Assembly: GCF_020164485.1 (NCBI RefSeq) | Contig: NZ_JAIQZA010000005.1 | Span: forward strand, 1 to 64,000 | Length of the DNA: 64,000 bases | Origin: Salegentibacter tibetensis | Lineage (GTDB): Bacteria; Bacteroidota; Bacteroidia; Flavobacteriales; Flavobacteriaceae | Reading direction: 5' to 3' | In this document: positions 26,002 through 32,851 of the stretch, piece by piece | How positions within the stretch are numbered: position 1 is the first letter of the stretch | How the letters are laid out: every line of letters begins with the position of its first letter | Notes under the pieces: model-generated | The model's database searches: none | The model's input: only the letters and a program-made list of their open reading frames with translations | Told to the model about the DNA's origin: nothing | Program-made: the position numbers and the translations under genes

Positions 26002-26021
26002 CAGTTACTATTGTTACATAG
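26002..26021 (-). promoter_or_regulatory. Shared upstream motif, copy 1 (rhodanese operon)
   Basis: CAGTTACTATTGTTACATAG on the + strand matches the copy at 27575-27594 at 16 of 20 positions and lies at a similar distance (about 90 bases) from its gene start. The GTTAC-N4-GTTAC layout, read on the minus strand as GTAAC-N4-GTAAC, is a plausible site for a Crp/Fnr-type regulator. Confidence 0.55.
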
Positions 26022-26105
26022 AAACCTGAATTACAGCTTTTAAAGCTTAAATGAGCTGCTGTAATGAAGAAATTTTCTTATCCTTAAAGTGGAAAATTAA
26101 GCTAA

Positions 26106-27257
26106 TTAAAAGTTTTTAAAAAACCAGAATTTTTCATCCCACCATTTGGAGAAATGTCCCCATTGGGCAGGAGTTGCCATCTTTACCTCATTCTTTCCGA
26201 CATTCGAAAATTTTCCGCCGGTTTCACTGGCCATTCCTTCACCCGCTTCTATAAAGTACTTTCCTTCGGGCACGAAAGTTAGATCGGGGGCCTGGTTGGC
26301 CATTTTTCGGAAAATATTATGGGCCACCACAGCTCCTTGCTGCCTGGCGAATACTCCAATTTTTGGAAGAATTGTACCGGTTTCTGTTGTGATATTGGTG
26401 ATATCTCCAATGGCATAAACATTTTTAAAGGCGGTTTCCAGCGTCTTTCTTTCTACTTCCACCCAGCCTGATTTCCCGGCTAATGGACTTTTCTGAATAA
26501 CATGTGGTAGCTGGTGCTTTGGAGTGTAGGCTAATAGGTTATAAGAATAATTTTTCCCATTGCTGAATTCCAGTTTATTCCCCGAAACCGCAGTCAGCGC
26601 ATGGTTCGGGTAATATTTGATTCCTTTCTTTTCTAAGAGGTCTCTTAGTTCCTGTGAAGCTTCAGGACCTGCGAATTCCATTGGTCCGGCTTCAGGAGTA
26701 TAAAGAGAAACAGTGGTATTATTAGCCATGTTGTTTTTTCTAACAAAATCTTCTATAAGCATGGCTGCTTCATAAGGTGCAGCCGGACTTTTAAAAGGAA
26801 GGGAAGAAATTAATAAGGCAATGTCGCCTCCATCAAACTTCTGTATATCAGAATAAAAACTTTCAGCTCCTTTTAACGTGAAAAAATTATGGCCAAATTG
26901 ATCAAGATTATAAACATCGGCCTGAGCAACGCCCAGTGAAACTACCATATAATCTCCTTTATATTGCTTTCCTTGTATGCTTACACTAATATTTTCTGGA
27001 TCTATAGTCTCGATTTCTCCTTTTATAACCTCGAGTCCGGAAGCCTGGAGTCTGTTGGTTTTTTCGGTAATCTCTTCCTGCTTTCTTTTGCCAACCATCA
27101 CCCAGGGGAGAGAAGGCCAAAACACATTGGTTTTTTCTTTCTCAAAAACCAGGATCTTTACAAGATTGATGTCTTCTTCGTTGCCGCTGAATCTACTTAA
27201 TTCTCTGGCCGTAACTATCCCGCCTGTACCTGCGCCTAAAACTAAAATCGTTTTCAT
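26106..27257 (-). CDS. Sulfide:quinone oxidoreductase-like FAD protein lacking cysteines
   Basis: An FAD-dependent oxidoreductase of the SQR/FCSD/NDH-2 group, about 383 residues from the ATG at 27257 (a frame from 27281 adds eight residues before the FAD-binding ILVLGAGTGG). A second nucleotide site (VVSLGVAQAD) and NVYAIGDIT near the C-terminus complete the fold. True SQRs need two or three Cys to oxidise sulfide. This protein has no Cys at all: where SQR has KCAGAP, it has KSPAAP. It is therefore probably not a canonical SQR but a quinone or NAD(P)H oxidoreductase of the same fold, despite its place beside two rhodaneses. The C-terminal amphipathic part (WWDEKFWFFKNF) may attach to the membrane. 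Confidence 0.8.
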   Translation of the reverse strand: MKTILVLGAGTGGIVTARELSRFSGNEEDINLVKILVFEKEKTNVFWPSLPWVMVGKRKQEEITEKTNRLQASGLEVIKGEIETIDPENISVSIQGKQYKGDYMVVSLGVAQADVYNLDQFGHNFFTLKGAESFYSDIQKFDGGDIALLISSLPFKSPAAPYEAAMLIEDFVRKNNMANNTTVSLYTPEAGPMEFAGPEASQELRDLLEKKGIKYYPNHALTAVSGNKLEFSNGKNYSYNLLAYTPKHQLPHVIQKSPLAGKSGWVEVERKTLETAFKNVYAIGDITNITTETGTILPKIGVFARQQGAVVAHNIFRKMANQAPDLTFVPEGKYFIEAGEGMASETGGKFSNVGKNEVKMATPAQWGHFSKWWDEKFWFFKNF

Positions 27258-27342
27258 ATGTAGATATTTATTGTTTTTCAATGATCATATGTAATTCACA
27301 TATTTTCATCGTTGTTTGTATCGCCTTTCCGTTATGCTCATT

Positions 27343-27486
27343 TCATAATGTGAAATTTTTAAGCTTACTGAACTTCTTGTTTACCCGCACCGGTTCAGGT
27401 TTTAAATGCAATGTTTGATGAGAATGAAGCCAATCTTTCTGGATCGCTGTAAAATCTTCTTTTAATTTATATAACAGATTTTTCAT
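27343..27486 (-). CDS. Small protein of 47 residues before the flavoprotein gene
   Basis: An ATG frame (MKNLLYKLKEDFTAIQKDW and further) with a basic second half, 85 bases upstream of the flavoprotein start and on the same strand. It reads like a real small protein and may be the first gene of that operon. No family is recognised. Confidence 0.45.
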   Translation of the reverse strand: MKNLLYKLKEDFTAIQKDWLHSHQTLHLKPEPVRVNKKFSKLKNFTL

Positions 27487-27574
27487 TATTTAGATTTTTC
27501 TATAGTTTGAAAATAGCTTCTAAAGTTCTATTTCAGAATTGCATAGTAAAAATAAACTAAGAGACATATATGGG

Positions 27575-27594
27575 AAGCTACTTTTGTTACACAG
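27575..27594 (-). promoter_or_regulatory. Shared upstream motif, copy 2 (flavoprotein operon)
   Basis: AAGCTACTTTTGTTACACAG on the + strand, 16 of 20 identical to the copy before the rhodanese operon. It lies about 89 bases upstream of the small-protein start. Confidence 0.55.
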
Positions 27595-27744
27595 TGGCGT
27601 GCATAGAATATTGATCTCTAGATGTTTGATAGTATTCTGCATTTTGAATTAGTTATCAGTGTTTCTTTCAAAGTTTTTTTCGGCTTGCATTTTTAAATTC
27701 TACTTTACCCTATTTGAATACTTAGGCAGCAATTTTTTAATTCC

Positions 27745-27785
27745 TCATTGAGGGTTTAATTCCCCGAGGTTCTTGATTTAATTAT
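27745..27785 (+). repeat. Short copy of a dispersed intergenic repeat
   Basis: TCATTGAGGGTTTAATTCC joined to CCGAGGTTCTTGATTT. The same two ends enclose a longer insert at 56336-56465, so this copy looks like an internal deletion of that element. Confidence 0.6.
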
Positions 27786-27933
27786 TTAAAGGGAAGAATT
27801 TTCGGGATGCTATTTGCTCCGGGAACGTTTTGGAATCAGTGAATATGACAATAAAGAACCAAGAGAATTGTTAAGAATAACTGAATAAATTAAGAGTTTA
27901 TGTAATGGAATTATTAAATAAAACCGGCAAAAG

Positions 27934-27964
27934 TTTGTAAATTATCGATAAAGTGATAGATTTG
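27934..27964 (+). promoter_or_regulatory. Promoter of the subtilisin gene
   Basis: TTTG (27934-27937), 19 bases, then TAGATTTG (27957-27964), a full match to the flavobacterial consensus TTTG and TAnnTTTG. The ATG follows 41 bases later. Confidence 0.7.
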
Positions 27965-28004
27965 GGTGATCTATTAACCTTTTGTTAACCAAACATTTTA
28001 ATTT

Positions 28005-29255
28005 ATGATTTTACACAAATTCAAACCACTCGCGGTAATTGCAATAGCTGCCGCCTTTTTTGCTTCCTGTTCACAAGATGAAGTGCGGGAACAGCCAATG
28101 AATGAAGAATTGGTAGCTCCTTCTTCAGCAGATATTATTGAAGGGCAATATATTGTTGTTTTCAATAAAGATATTACCGGCAATGCTTCTTCCAAATACC
28201 CGGAGAGTTATACAAAAGCTCAGGAAGCTGTAGCAAATACTACGAAAAAAGTTCTTTCTGATGCGAAAATAGCAGACGCCGAGTTATTAGCTGTATACAG
28301 TAAAACAATTAACGGTGCAGCTTTAAAACTTACCCTTGAGCAGGTGGAAACCTTAAGAGGTAAAAAAGAAATTGCTTTTATTGAAGAAGACAGAATCGTA
28401 CAATTTGCTCCTCCTTGTGGAACGCCAAATGGCGGGCCGTGTGATGGAGATCCTGGAGATGGAGATTCTGGCGGGGGAGATTCAGCTCAGGATATTCCAT
28501 ACGGAATTACTCGAGTTAACGGAGTCTCTTCTTATACAGGATCTAATGTTGCGTGGGTTATTGATAGTGGAATTGACACAGATCACCCAGATCTTAATGT
28601 AGACGCATCCAGAGGATTTAACGCTTTTACTTCAGGTAAAGATGGGAAATCTACTGACGATGGAAACGGTCACGGGACACACGTAGCCGGAACTATCGCA
28701 GCTTTAAATAACGATTTTGGAGTTGTTGGTGTAGCTCCGGGAGCTTCTGTTATACCTGTAAAAGTTTTGGATAGCCGTGGTAGCGGATCTTATTCTGGCG
28801 TTATAGCTGGTGTAGATCACGTAGCAGCTTACGGAAGTGCCGGGGACGTTGCCAATATGAGTCTTGGAGGACCAACTTCAGATGCTCTTGATAGTGCAGT
28901 GCTTTCGGCTTCAGAAAACGGAATTATTTTCGCTCTTGCAGCAGGTAATGATGGTGCTGACGCTAATAACAGCTCTCCCGCTCGAGTGAATGGGCAATAT
29001 ATTGTAACGATTTCTGCTATGGATTCTAACGATAACTGGGCATCTTTTTCTAACTATGGAAATCCTCCAGTAGATTATGTAGCTCCTGGAGTAGCTGTTA
29101 ATTCTACCTGGAAAGACGGTGGTTATAATTCAATAAGTGGTACTTCAATGGCCGCTCCACACGCAGCCGGTGTATTGTTGTTGGGTGTTGCATCTACAGA
29201 TGGTACTGTAAATGGTGATCCAGATGGAAATCCAGATCCGATTATTGTTCACTAA
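28005..29255 (+). CDS. Subtilisin-family (S8) serine protease, lipoprotein
   Basis: A secreted subtilase of 416 residues. Lipobox FFASC (Cys22), an I9 inhibitor propeptide (IEGQYIVVFNKDI to about residue 134), a Gly/Asp-rich linker (140-160), then the catalytic domain: Asp187 in VIDSGID, His223 in NGHGTHVAGT, Asn315 of the oxyanion hole in AAGND and Ser381 in SGTSMAAPHAAG. The polypeptide ends soon after the catalytic Ser, without a C-terminal sorting domain, so it depends on its lipid anchor. It would degrade extracellular protein, along with the astacin and the carboxypeptidase. Own promoter and terminator. Confidence 0.95.
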   Translation: MILHKFKPLAVIAIAAAFFASCSQDEVREQPMNEELVAPSSADIIEGQYIVVFNKDITGNASSKYPESYTKAQEAVANTTKKVLSDAKIADAELLAVYSKTINGAALKLTLEQVETLRGKKEIAFIEEDRIVQFAPPCGTPNGGPCDGDPGDGDSGGGDSAQDIPYGITRVNGVSSYTGSNVAWVIDSGIDTDHPDLNVDASRGFNAFTSGKDGKSTDDGNGHGTHVAGTIAALNNDFGVVGVAPGASVIPVKVLDSRGSGSYSGVIAGVDHVAAYGSAGDVANMSLGGPTSDALDSAVLSASENGIIFALAAGNDGADANNSSPARVNGQYIVTISAMDSNDNWASFSNYGNPPVDYVAPGVAVNSTWKDGGYNSISGTSMAAPHAAGVLLLGVASTDGTVNGDPDGNPDPIIVH

Positions 29256-29280
29256 GAAATAACTTTAAAAATTTTTATAA

Positions 29281-29311
29281 AAGCATCCCATCCGGGGTGC
29301 TTTTTTTATTC
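29281..29311 (+). terminator. Intrinsic terminator of the subtilisin gene
   Basis: GCATCCC (29283-29289), a 4-base loop and GGGGTGC (29294-29300), then seven T residues. Confidence 0.85.
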
Positions 29312-29399
29312 CGGAAAGGATGGTTTCTCAGGTTTTGTATTTTAACCCTCAAAATTTTGAAGGAAGCCACATCAATGTTAATTTCCTAACCAACATACA

Positions 29400-29520
29400 T
29401 GCTTCTTCGATTTTTACTCGATAATCGAGATTTATCCCGATAATATTGGGAGCTGCGAGGCTTGCCTCGAAATTAAAATATTTCCTATAATGACTCGTGG
29501 GATTGCTCCGAGATAGTTTA
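29400..29520 (+). repeat. Dispersed intergenic repeat
   Basis: Contains ACTCGATAATCGA, TTTATCCCGATAATATTGGG and CCTCGAAATTAAAATA. The first two parts are shared with 53198-53290 and the third with 56336-56465. It lies between convergent genes and could also help to end transcription. The remaining gap between 29311 and 29561 holds no gene. Confidence 0.6.
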
Positions 29521-29561
29521 CTAGATGTAGAGTTAAATTGTCTTCTGAATAATTGTGCAGA

Positions 29562-30233
29562 TTATTCTTCACATTGTCTAATTAGGCTTACTAATGCCGC
29601 CCCGTTGTTAACTGGAGTTAATATATTGTTCACGCTTATTTCTAATGGGAACTCAAAACTTACTACAGAACTGGCCGTTAAGTTGTCGAAATAGACAAAT
29701 AAGTCTTCCTGAGAATTGAGTACTGCTGAATTTGCTTGCTGAGAAACACTATTGTAGGAATTAATGCGTAATGGGAATGAAAAATTCACACAAGTAATTG
29801 GTGTACCGCGCTCATTTGTCATATTGCGGCAGGCTTGCTGCAAACCTGCAAACTGCTGTCTGTTCCTCACTGTAATTCTTTGATGTCCCGGGTTAATAAC
29901 TGTAACTGGAAAATCCAGTACAATATCCTGAGGGTTAGCATTAGCAGGTAAACTTTCTAAAAAGTTCTGGCGTTCAGTCTCAGAAGAAATATTTATTTCG
30001 CTTCCCTGGAAAGTTATAGTATAAGGAAAAAGCAGGGAAAAACAGGGATTGTTATCTATTTGATCATCTGCAGAACCGTCGTACATAGCTGCCCGATAAA
30101 TAAGGTTATAAGCCTCCATATCAATACTTATAGAGTTTTGATCCTGCTCTGTAATTACTTCATACTCTTCTTTTTGACAAGCTGCCAAAAAAAGAAGGAG
30201 AAATAATAGAATGAAAGGTAGTCTCTTTTTCAT
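29562..30233 (-). CDS. Lipoprotein with two similar beta domains
   Basis: A 223-residue lipoprotein (Cys19 in FLAACQ) of unknown function. Two stretches look like copies of one domain: CFSLLFPYTITF to about residue 133, and CVNFSFPLRIN to the end, each opening with Cys-x-x-x-FP and closing near a second Cys, so disulfides are possible. It lies in a group with a DUF4382 lipoprotein and an ECF sigma unit and carries the same promoter motif, which suggests co-expression at the cell surface. Confidence 0.7.
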   Translation of the reverse strand: MKKRLPFILLFLLLFLAACQKEEYEVITEQDQNSISIDMEAYNLIYRAAMYDGSADDQIDNNPCFSLLFPYTITFQGSEINISSETERQNFLESLPANANPQDIVLDFPVTVINPGHQRITVRNRQQFAGLQQACRNMTNERGTPITCVNFSFPLRINSYNSVSQQANSAVLNSQEDLFVYFDNLTASSVVSFEFPLEISVNNILTPVNNGAALVSLIRQCEE

Positions 30234-30262
30234 ACCGGATAAGGTGAATCGTTTAAGGTTTA

Positions 30263-30298
30263 TATAAATAAGACAATTAAGATTAAATTTACCCTACC
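30263..30298 (-). promoter_or_regulatory. Bipartite ECF-type promoter before the two-domain lipoprotein gene
   Basis: Read on the minus strand: GGTAGGGTAAA (30288-30298), 11 bases, TTGTCTTATTTATA (30263-30276), then 29 bases to the ATG. The same two boxes with the same spacing precede the DUF4382 and fecR genes. Confidence 0.65.
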
Positions 30299-30395
30299 TA
30301 TAAGGGTGATAATATTAAAACTAATTTTAAAAAAAACACAAATTATCTCGTTTAATTTCCTGGAATGCTCTTAACCCGCCAATATTAGTAAAAAT

Positions 30396-30430
30396 AAAAA
30401 AGGCTGCCCTTTTTCAAGACAGCCTTTCCC
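30396..30430 (-). terminator. Intrinsic terminator after the DUF4382 gene
   Basis: Read on the minus strand: AAAGGCTG, a loop of about 13 bases, CAGCCTTT followed by a T-rich tract, 22 bases after the stop codon. Confidence 0.75.
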
Positions 30431-30451
30431 GGGAGGATCAATTTAACATCA

Positions 30452-31231
30452 TTATTCAAAATTAACCGTCCCCATTTGGGTGGTTTCTCCAATTTCTACA
30501 ACGATATCTGTTTCAGTTATAACCTCTCCTTCAGCAGATTCGATAAGTACGGTATAGGTTCCTTCGGGTACACCGAACAGCAAAAACTCACCGGTTTCGG
30601 TATTGGTATTGGCGGTAACCTGAGTCTCACCGTCTGTGGCGGTAACACTTGCTGCCATAGCAGGAGATACTACTCCGGCAATAGCTCCACTTTCAGCCTC
30701 AGTGGTCACCCTTATTACAGGCTTAAGAATATATCCCTGATCGGCTCCAAGTTTAACCACAGATTCATCTACGTTAAAATCAAGAATAAAATCATAGGCA
30801 ACTCCGGGTTGTAAATCATAATTCACATTAAGCTTAAGACCCGATTGCTGAGCACTTGGGGTTTTTAGATCTACGGGACTTGTCTCTCCGTTAAGTACAG
30901 CTTCATTACCATCTTCACCAAGGATCAAACGAATTTGGCTCAATCTTCCTGCAGGAATATCTTCATCTAATAAGGATGCAAAGTTTCCTGCGGTTAGTTC
31001 CAGAAGATCATATTGTCCCGGTTGATTAACGTTAAACTCCATAGGAGAACCGTCTACAATAACTTCAATAGCCTGAACATTCACAAAAACATTCAGATAA
31101 TCTCCGGGGGCATCTACCATTTTAACGCTGATGTTTGCCGTTTCTCCCGTGTTGTTGTCGTCGCTGCTGCAGGAATATAAAGTAGTTGCTGCAACTGTCA
31201 GGAATAAAATAGATTTTAAAACATTTTTCAT
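30452..31231 (-). CDS. DUF4382 lipoprotein with a carboxypeptidase-regulatory-like domain
   Basis: A 259-residue lipoprotein (Cys21 in TTLYSCSS). Residues about 33-175 match DUF4382 (NISVKMVDAPGDYLNVFVNVQAIEV), a domain found in secreted proteins of Bacteroidota and other phyla with no proven function. The last 75 residues form a small beta-sandwich (GAIAGVVSPAMAASVTATDGETQVTANTNTETGEFLLFGVPEGTYTVLIESAEG) like those in carboxypeptidase-regulatory or CNA-B domains. It lies divergent from the ECF sigma gene and has the shared bipartite promoter, so it is probably part of that regulon. Confidence 0.85.
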   Translation of the reverse strand: MKNVLKSILFLTVAATTLYSCSSDDNNTGETANISVKMVDAPGDYLNVFVNVQAIEVIVDGSPMEFNVNQPGQYDLLELTAGNFASLLDEDIPAGRLSQIRLILGEDGNEAVLNGETSPVDLKTPSAQQSGLKLNVNYDLQPGVAYDFILDFNVDESVVKLGADQGYILKPVIRVTTEAESGAIAGVVSPAMAASVTATDGETQVTANTNTETGEFLLFGVPEGTYTVLIESAEGEVITETDIVVEIGETTQMGTVNFE

Positions 31232-31287
31232 AATTAAGATTGGATTTTAGGTTTCTAATTTTGGGTTGTAAAGTTTTTACCGCCTTC

Positions 31288-31323
31288 TACACATAAGACA
31301 ACCTAAATATGTTTTACCCTACC
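31288..31323 (-). promoter_or_regulatory. Bipartite ECF-type promoter before the DUF4382 gene
   Basis: Read on the minus strand: GGTAGGGTAAA (31313-31323), 11 bases, TTGTCTTATGTGTA (31288-31301). The ATG lies 57 bases downstream. On the opposite strand the divergent sigma gene has a housekeeping-type TACATTTG box near 31344-31351. Confidence 0.65.
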
Positions 31324-31379
31324 CCACAGTAATTTTTTTTAAATACATTTGGTAGTAATAAGGAACTTATATCCCCAAT

Positions 31380-31889
31380 ATGTCAAACCAGGACCTTTGT
31401 AAGGAAAATATTTTTCTGGCTTTTTACAGGAAGCACTCCAGCGATCTCCATAATTTCATGTACTACAAGTGCGGAAATAAAGACACGGCATCAGATCTAA
31501 CTCAGGAGGCTTTTATAAAGATATTTGAGAATTGCAGTAAAATAAATTTCCTTAAAGCAAAATCCTATTTGTTTACAGTAGCTAATAATTTATTCCTGAA
31601 TACTGCTAAACACGAAAAGGTAAAACTCCATTATAGTAAGAATAATCCTGTGGAAGACAGGGATCATGAACATCCCGATTTTCTTTTGCAGGAAAAGGAA
31701 TTCATGCAGAAACTGGAAAAAGCTATAGGTGATCTTACTGAAGGCCAGAGGGAAGTTTTTCTCCTTAACCGCATCGATGGAAAAAAATACAGGGAAATAG
31801 CCGAAATGCTAAACATATCTGAAAAAGCTGTTGAAAAAAGAATGATGGGGGCCTTAAAATCCTTGCGGAAGAAGATTGGGAATATTTAA
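31380..31889 (+). CDS. ECF-type RNA polymerase sigma factor
   Basis: A sigma-70 family factor of the extracytoplasmic-function class, 169 residues. Region 2 is visible in DLHNFMYYKCGNKDTASDLTQEAFIKIFEN, and region 4 in LTEGQREVFLLNRIDGKKYREIAEMLNISEKAVEKRMMGALKSLRKKI with its helix-turn-helix. It is followed by a FecR anti-sigma gene and a TonB receptor with an STN signalling domain, the standard set for cell-surface signalling: substrate binding outside releases the sigma factor. Its likely targets are the three promoters with the bipartite motif. The gene itself seems to have a housekeeping promoter. Confidence 0.95.
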   Translation: MSNQDLCKENIFLAFYRKHSSDLHNFMYYKCGNKDTASDLTQEAFIKIFENCSKINFLKAKSYLFTVANNLFLNTAKHEKVKLHYSKNNPVEDRDHEHPDFLLQEKEFMQKLEKAIGDLTEGQREVFLLNRIDGKKYREIAEMLNISEKAVEKRMMGALKSLRKKIGNI

Positions 31890-31899
31890 TACACTTAAG

Positions 31900-31935
31900 G
31901 GTAGGGTAAAGCGGATCTTAATTGTTCTATTTATA
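31900..31935 (+). promoter_or_regulatory. Bipartite ECF-type promoter directly before fecR
   Basis: GGTAGGGTAAA (31900-31910), 11 bases, TTGTTCTATTTATA (31922-31935). The fecR ATG is only 7 bases further on, so a transcript from here would be almost leaderless. Confidence 0.6.
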
Positions 31936-31942
31936 GAATCAC

Positions 31943-32851
31943 ATGGAAAATAAAAAGCTGATAAAGAAATGGTTAAACGGGGAACTCTCCCCGGTAGAAC
32001 GGGCTGTGTTTGAAAAATCACCCGAATACCACGATTATAAAGAAATTGTGCAGAAAGCTGCACTTTTCCAGAAGCCAGATTTTAATGAAGAAAAAAATCT
32101 GCATCTTCTTAAGGAGAGGATGAAAAGGAGTCAGTCGCGAAAAGGTAGATTGTTACGTCTTCCTGCTGTTCTTAAAATAGCTGCTATCCTGGTGCTGCTT
32201 TTGGCCTCTGGCTTTTTTATATATTTTAATGCTTCAGAGTCCGTAATAACAGAAACAGGACAGTTTTCCTTAGTCGAATTACCCGATAATTCTAAGGTTC
32301 GTTTAAGTGCTGAAAGCAAGGTGAAATATTATCCGCGTAGATGGGAGGGGAAGCGAATAGTACATCTGGACGGAGAAGCTTTTTTTGAGGTTGAAAAAGG
32401 CAGTGAATTTAAAGTTAAGACAGACGAGGGGATCGTAGAGGTTTTGGGAACCAGTTTCAATGTAATAAACCGTGCAGGATTTTTTGAAGTCATATGTTAT
32501 GAAGGATCGGTAAAAGTAACTCATTCTGGCAGAGAAAGCGTGTTACTGAAAAACGAATTATACCAGGTAATAGAAGGACAATTACAACAAGGTGCCGCGG
32601 TAGTGGAAGAAACTCCGGGTTGGATAAAAAATGAAAGCAGCTTTCGTGCGGTTCCGTTTAAGTTCGTACTTTCGGAAATGGAAAGACAGTTTGGTTTAAA
32701 GATAACAGCAGATAATGTGGATGGGGAACAGCTTTTTAGTGGAAGTTTTAGTCACTCAGATCTGGAAACTGCATTGAGGTCTATCACTGTCCCCCTTGGA
32801 TTAAATTATAAGATTGAATCTGGCAATAAAGTTGAATTATATGAGGAATAG
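31943..32851 (+). CDS. FecR-family anti-sigma factor
   Basis: The membrane regulator that holds the ECF sigma factor until a signal arrives from the TonB receptor. It has a cytoplasmic N-terminal domain (KKLIKKWLNGELSPVERAVFE), one membrane helix (about residues 78-96) and a periplasmic FecR domain (SLVELPDNSKVRLSAESKVKYYPRRWEGKRIVHLDGEAFFEVEKG; VEVLGTSFNV). The C-terminal domain (WIKNESSFRAVPFKFVLSEMERQFGLKI) resembles the STN-like fold that contacts the receptor. 302 residues, normal length. It overlaps the receptor start by 11 bases. Confidence 0.95.
   Translation: MENKKLIKKWLNGELSPVERAVFEKSPEYHDYKEIVQKAALFQKPDFNEEKNLHLLKERMKRSQSRKGRLLRLPAVLKIAAILVLLLASGFFIYFNASESVITETGQFSLVELPDNSKVRLSAESKVKYYPRRWEGKRIVHLDGEAFFEVEKGSEFKVKTDEGIVEVLGTSFNVINRAGFFEVICYEGSVKVTHSGRESVLLKNELYQVIEGQLQQGAAVVEETPGWIKNESSFRAVPFKFVLSEMERQFGLKITADNVDGEQLFSGSFSHSDLETALRSITVPLGLNYKIESGNKVELYEE

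Larger units (their letters stand above)
27495..27933. other. Intergenic region with a regulatory motif and a short dispersed repeat
   Basis: It holds copy 2 of the shared 20-base motif (27575-27594) and a short member of a dispersed repeat family (27745-27785). No gene is seen. Confidence 0.4.

Noticed and set aside
26106-27257. Calling the flavoprotein a true sulfide:quinone oxidoreductase
   Set aside because: All catalytic cysteines are missing, so only fold-level similarity is supported.
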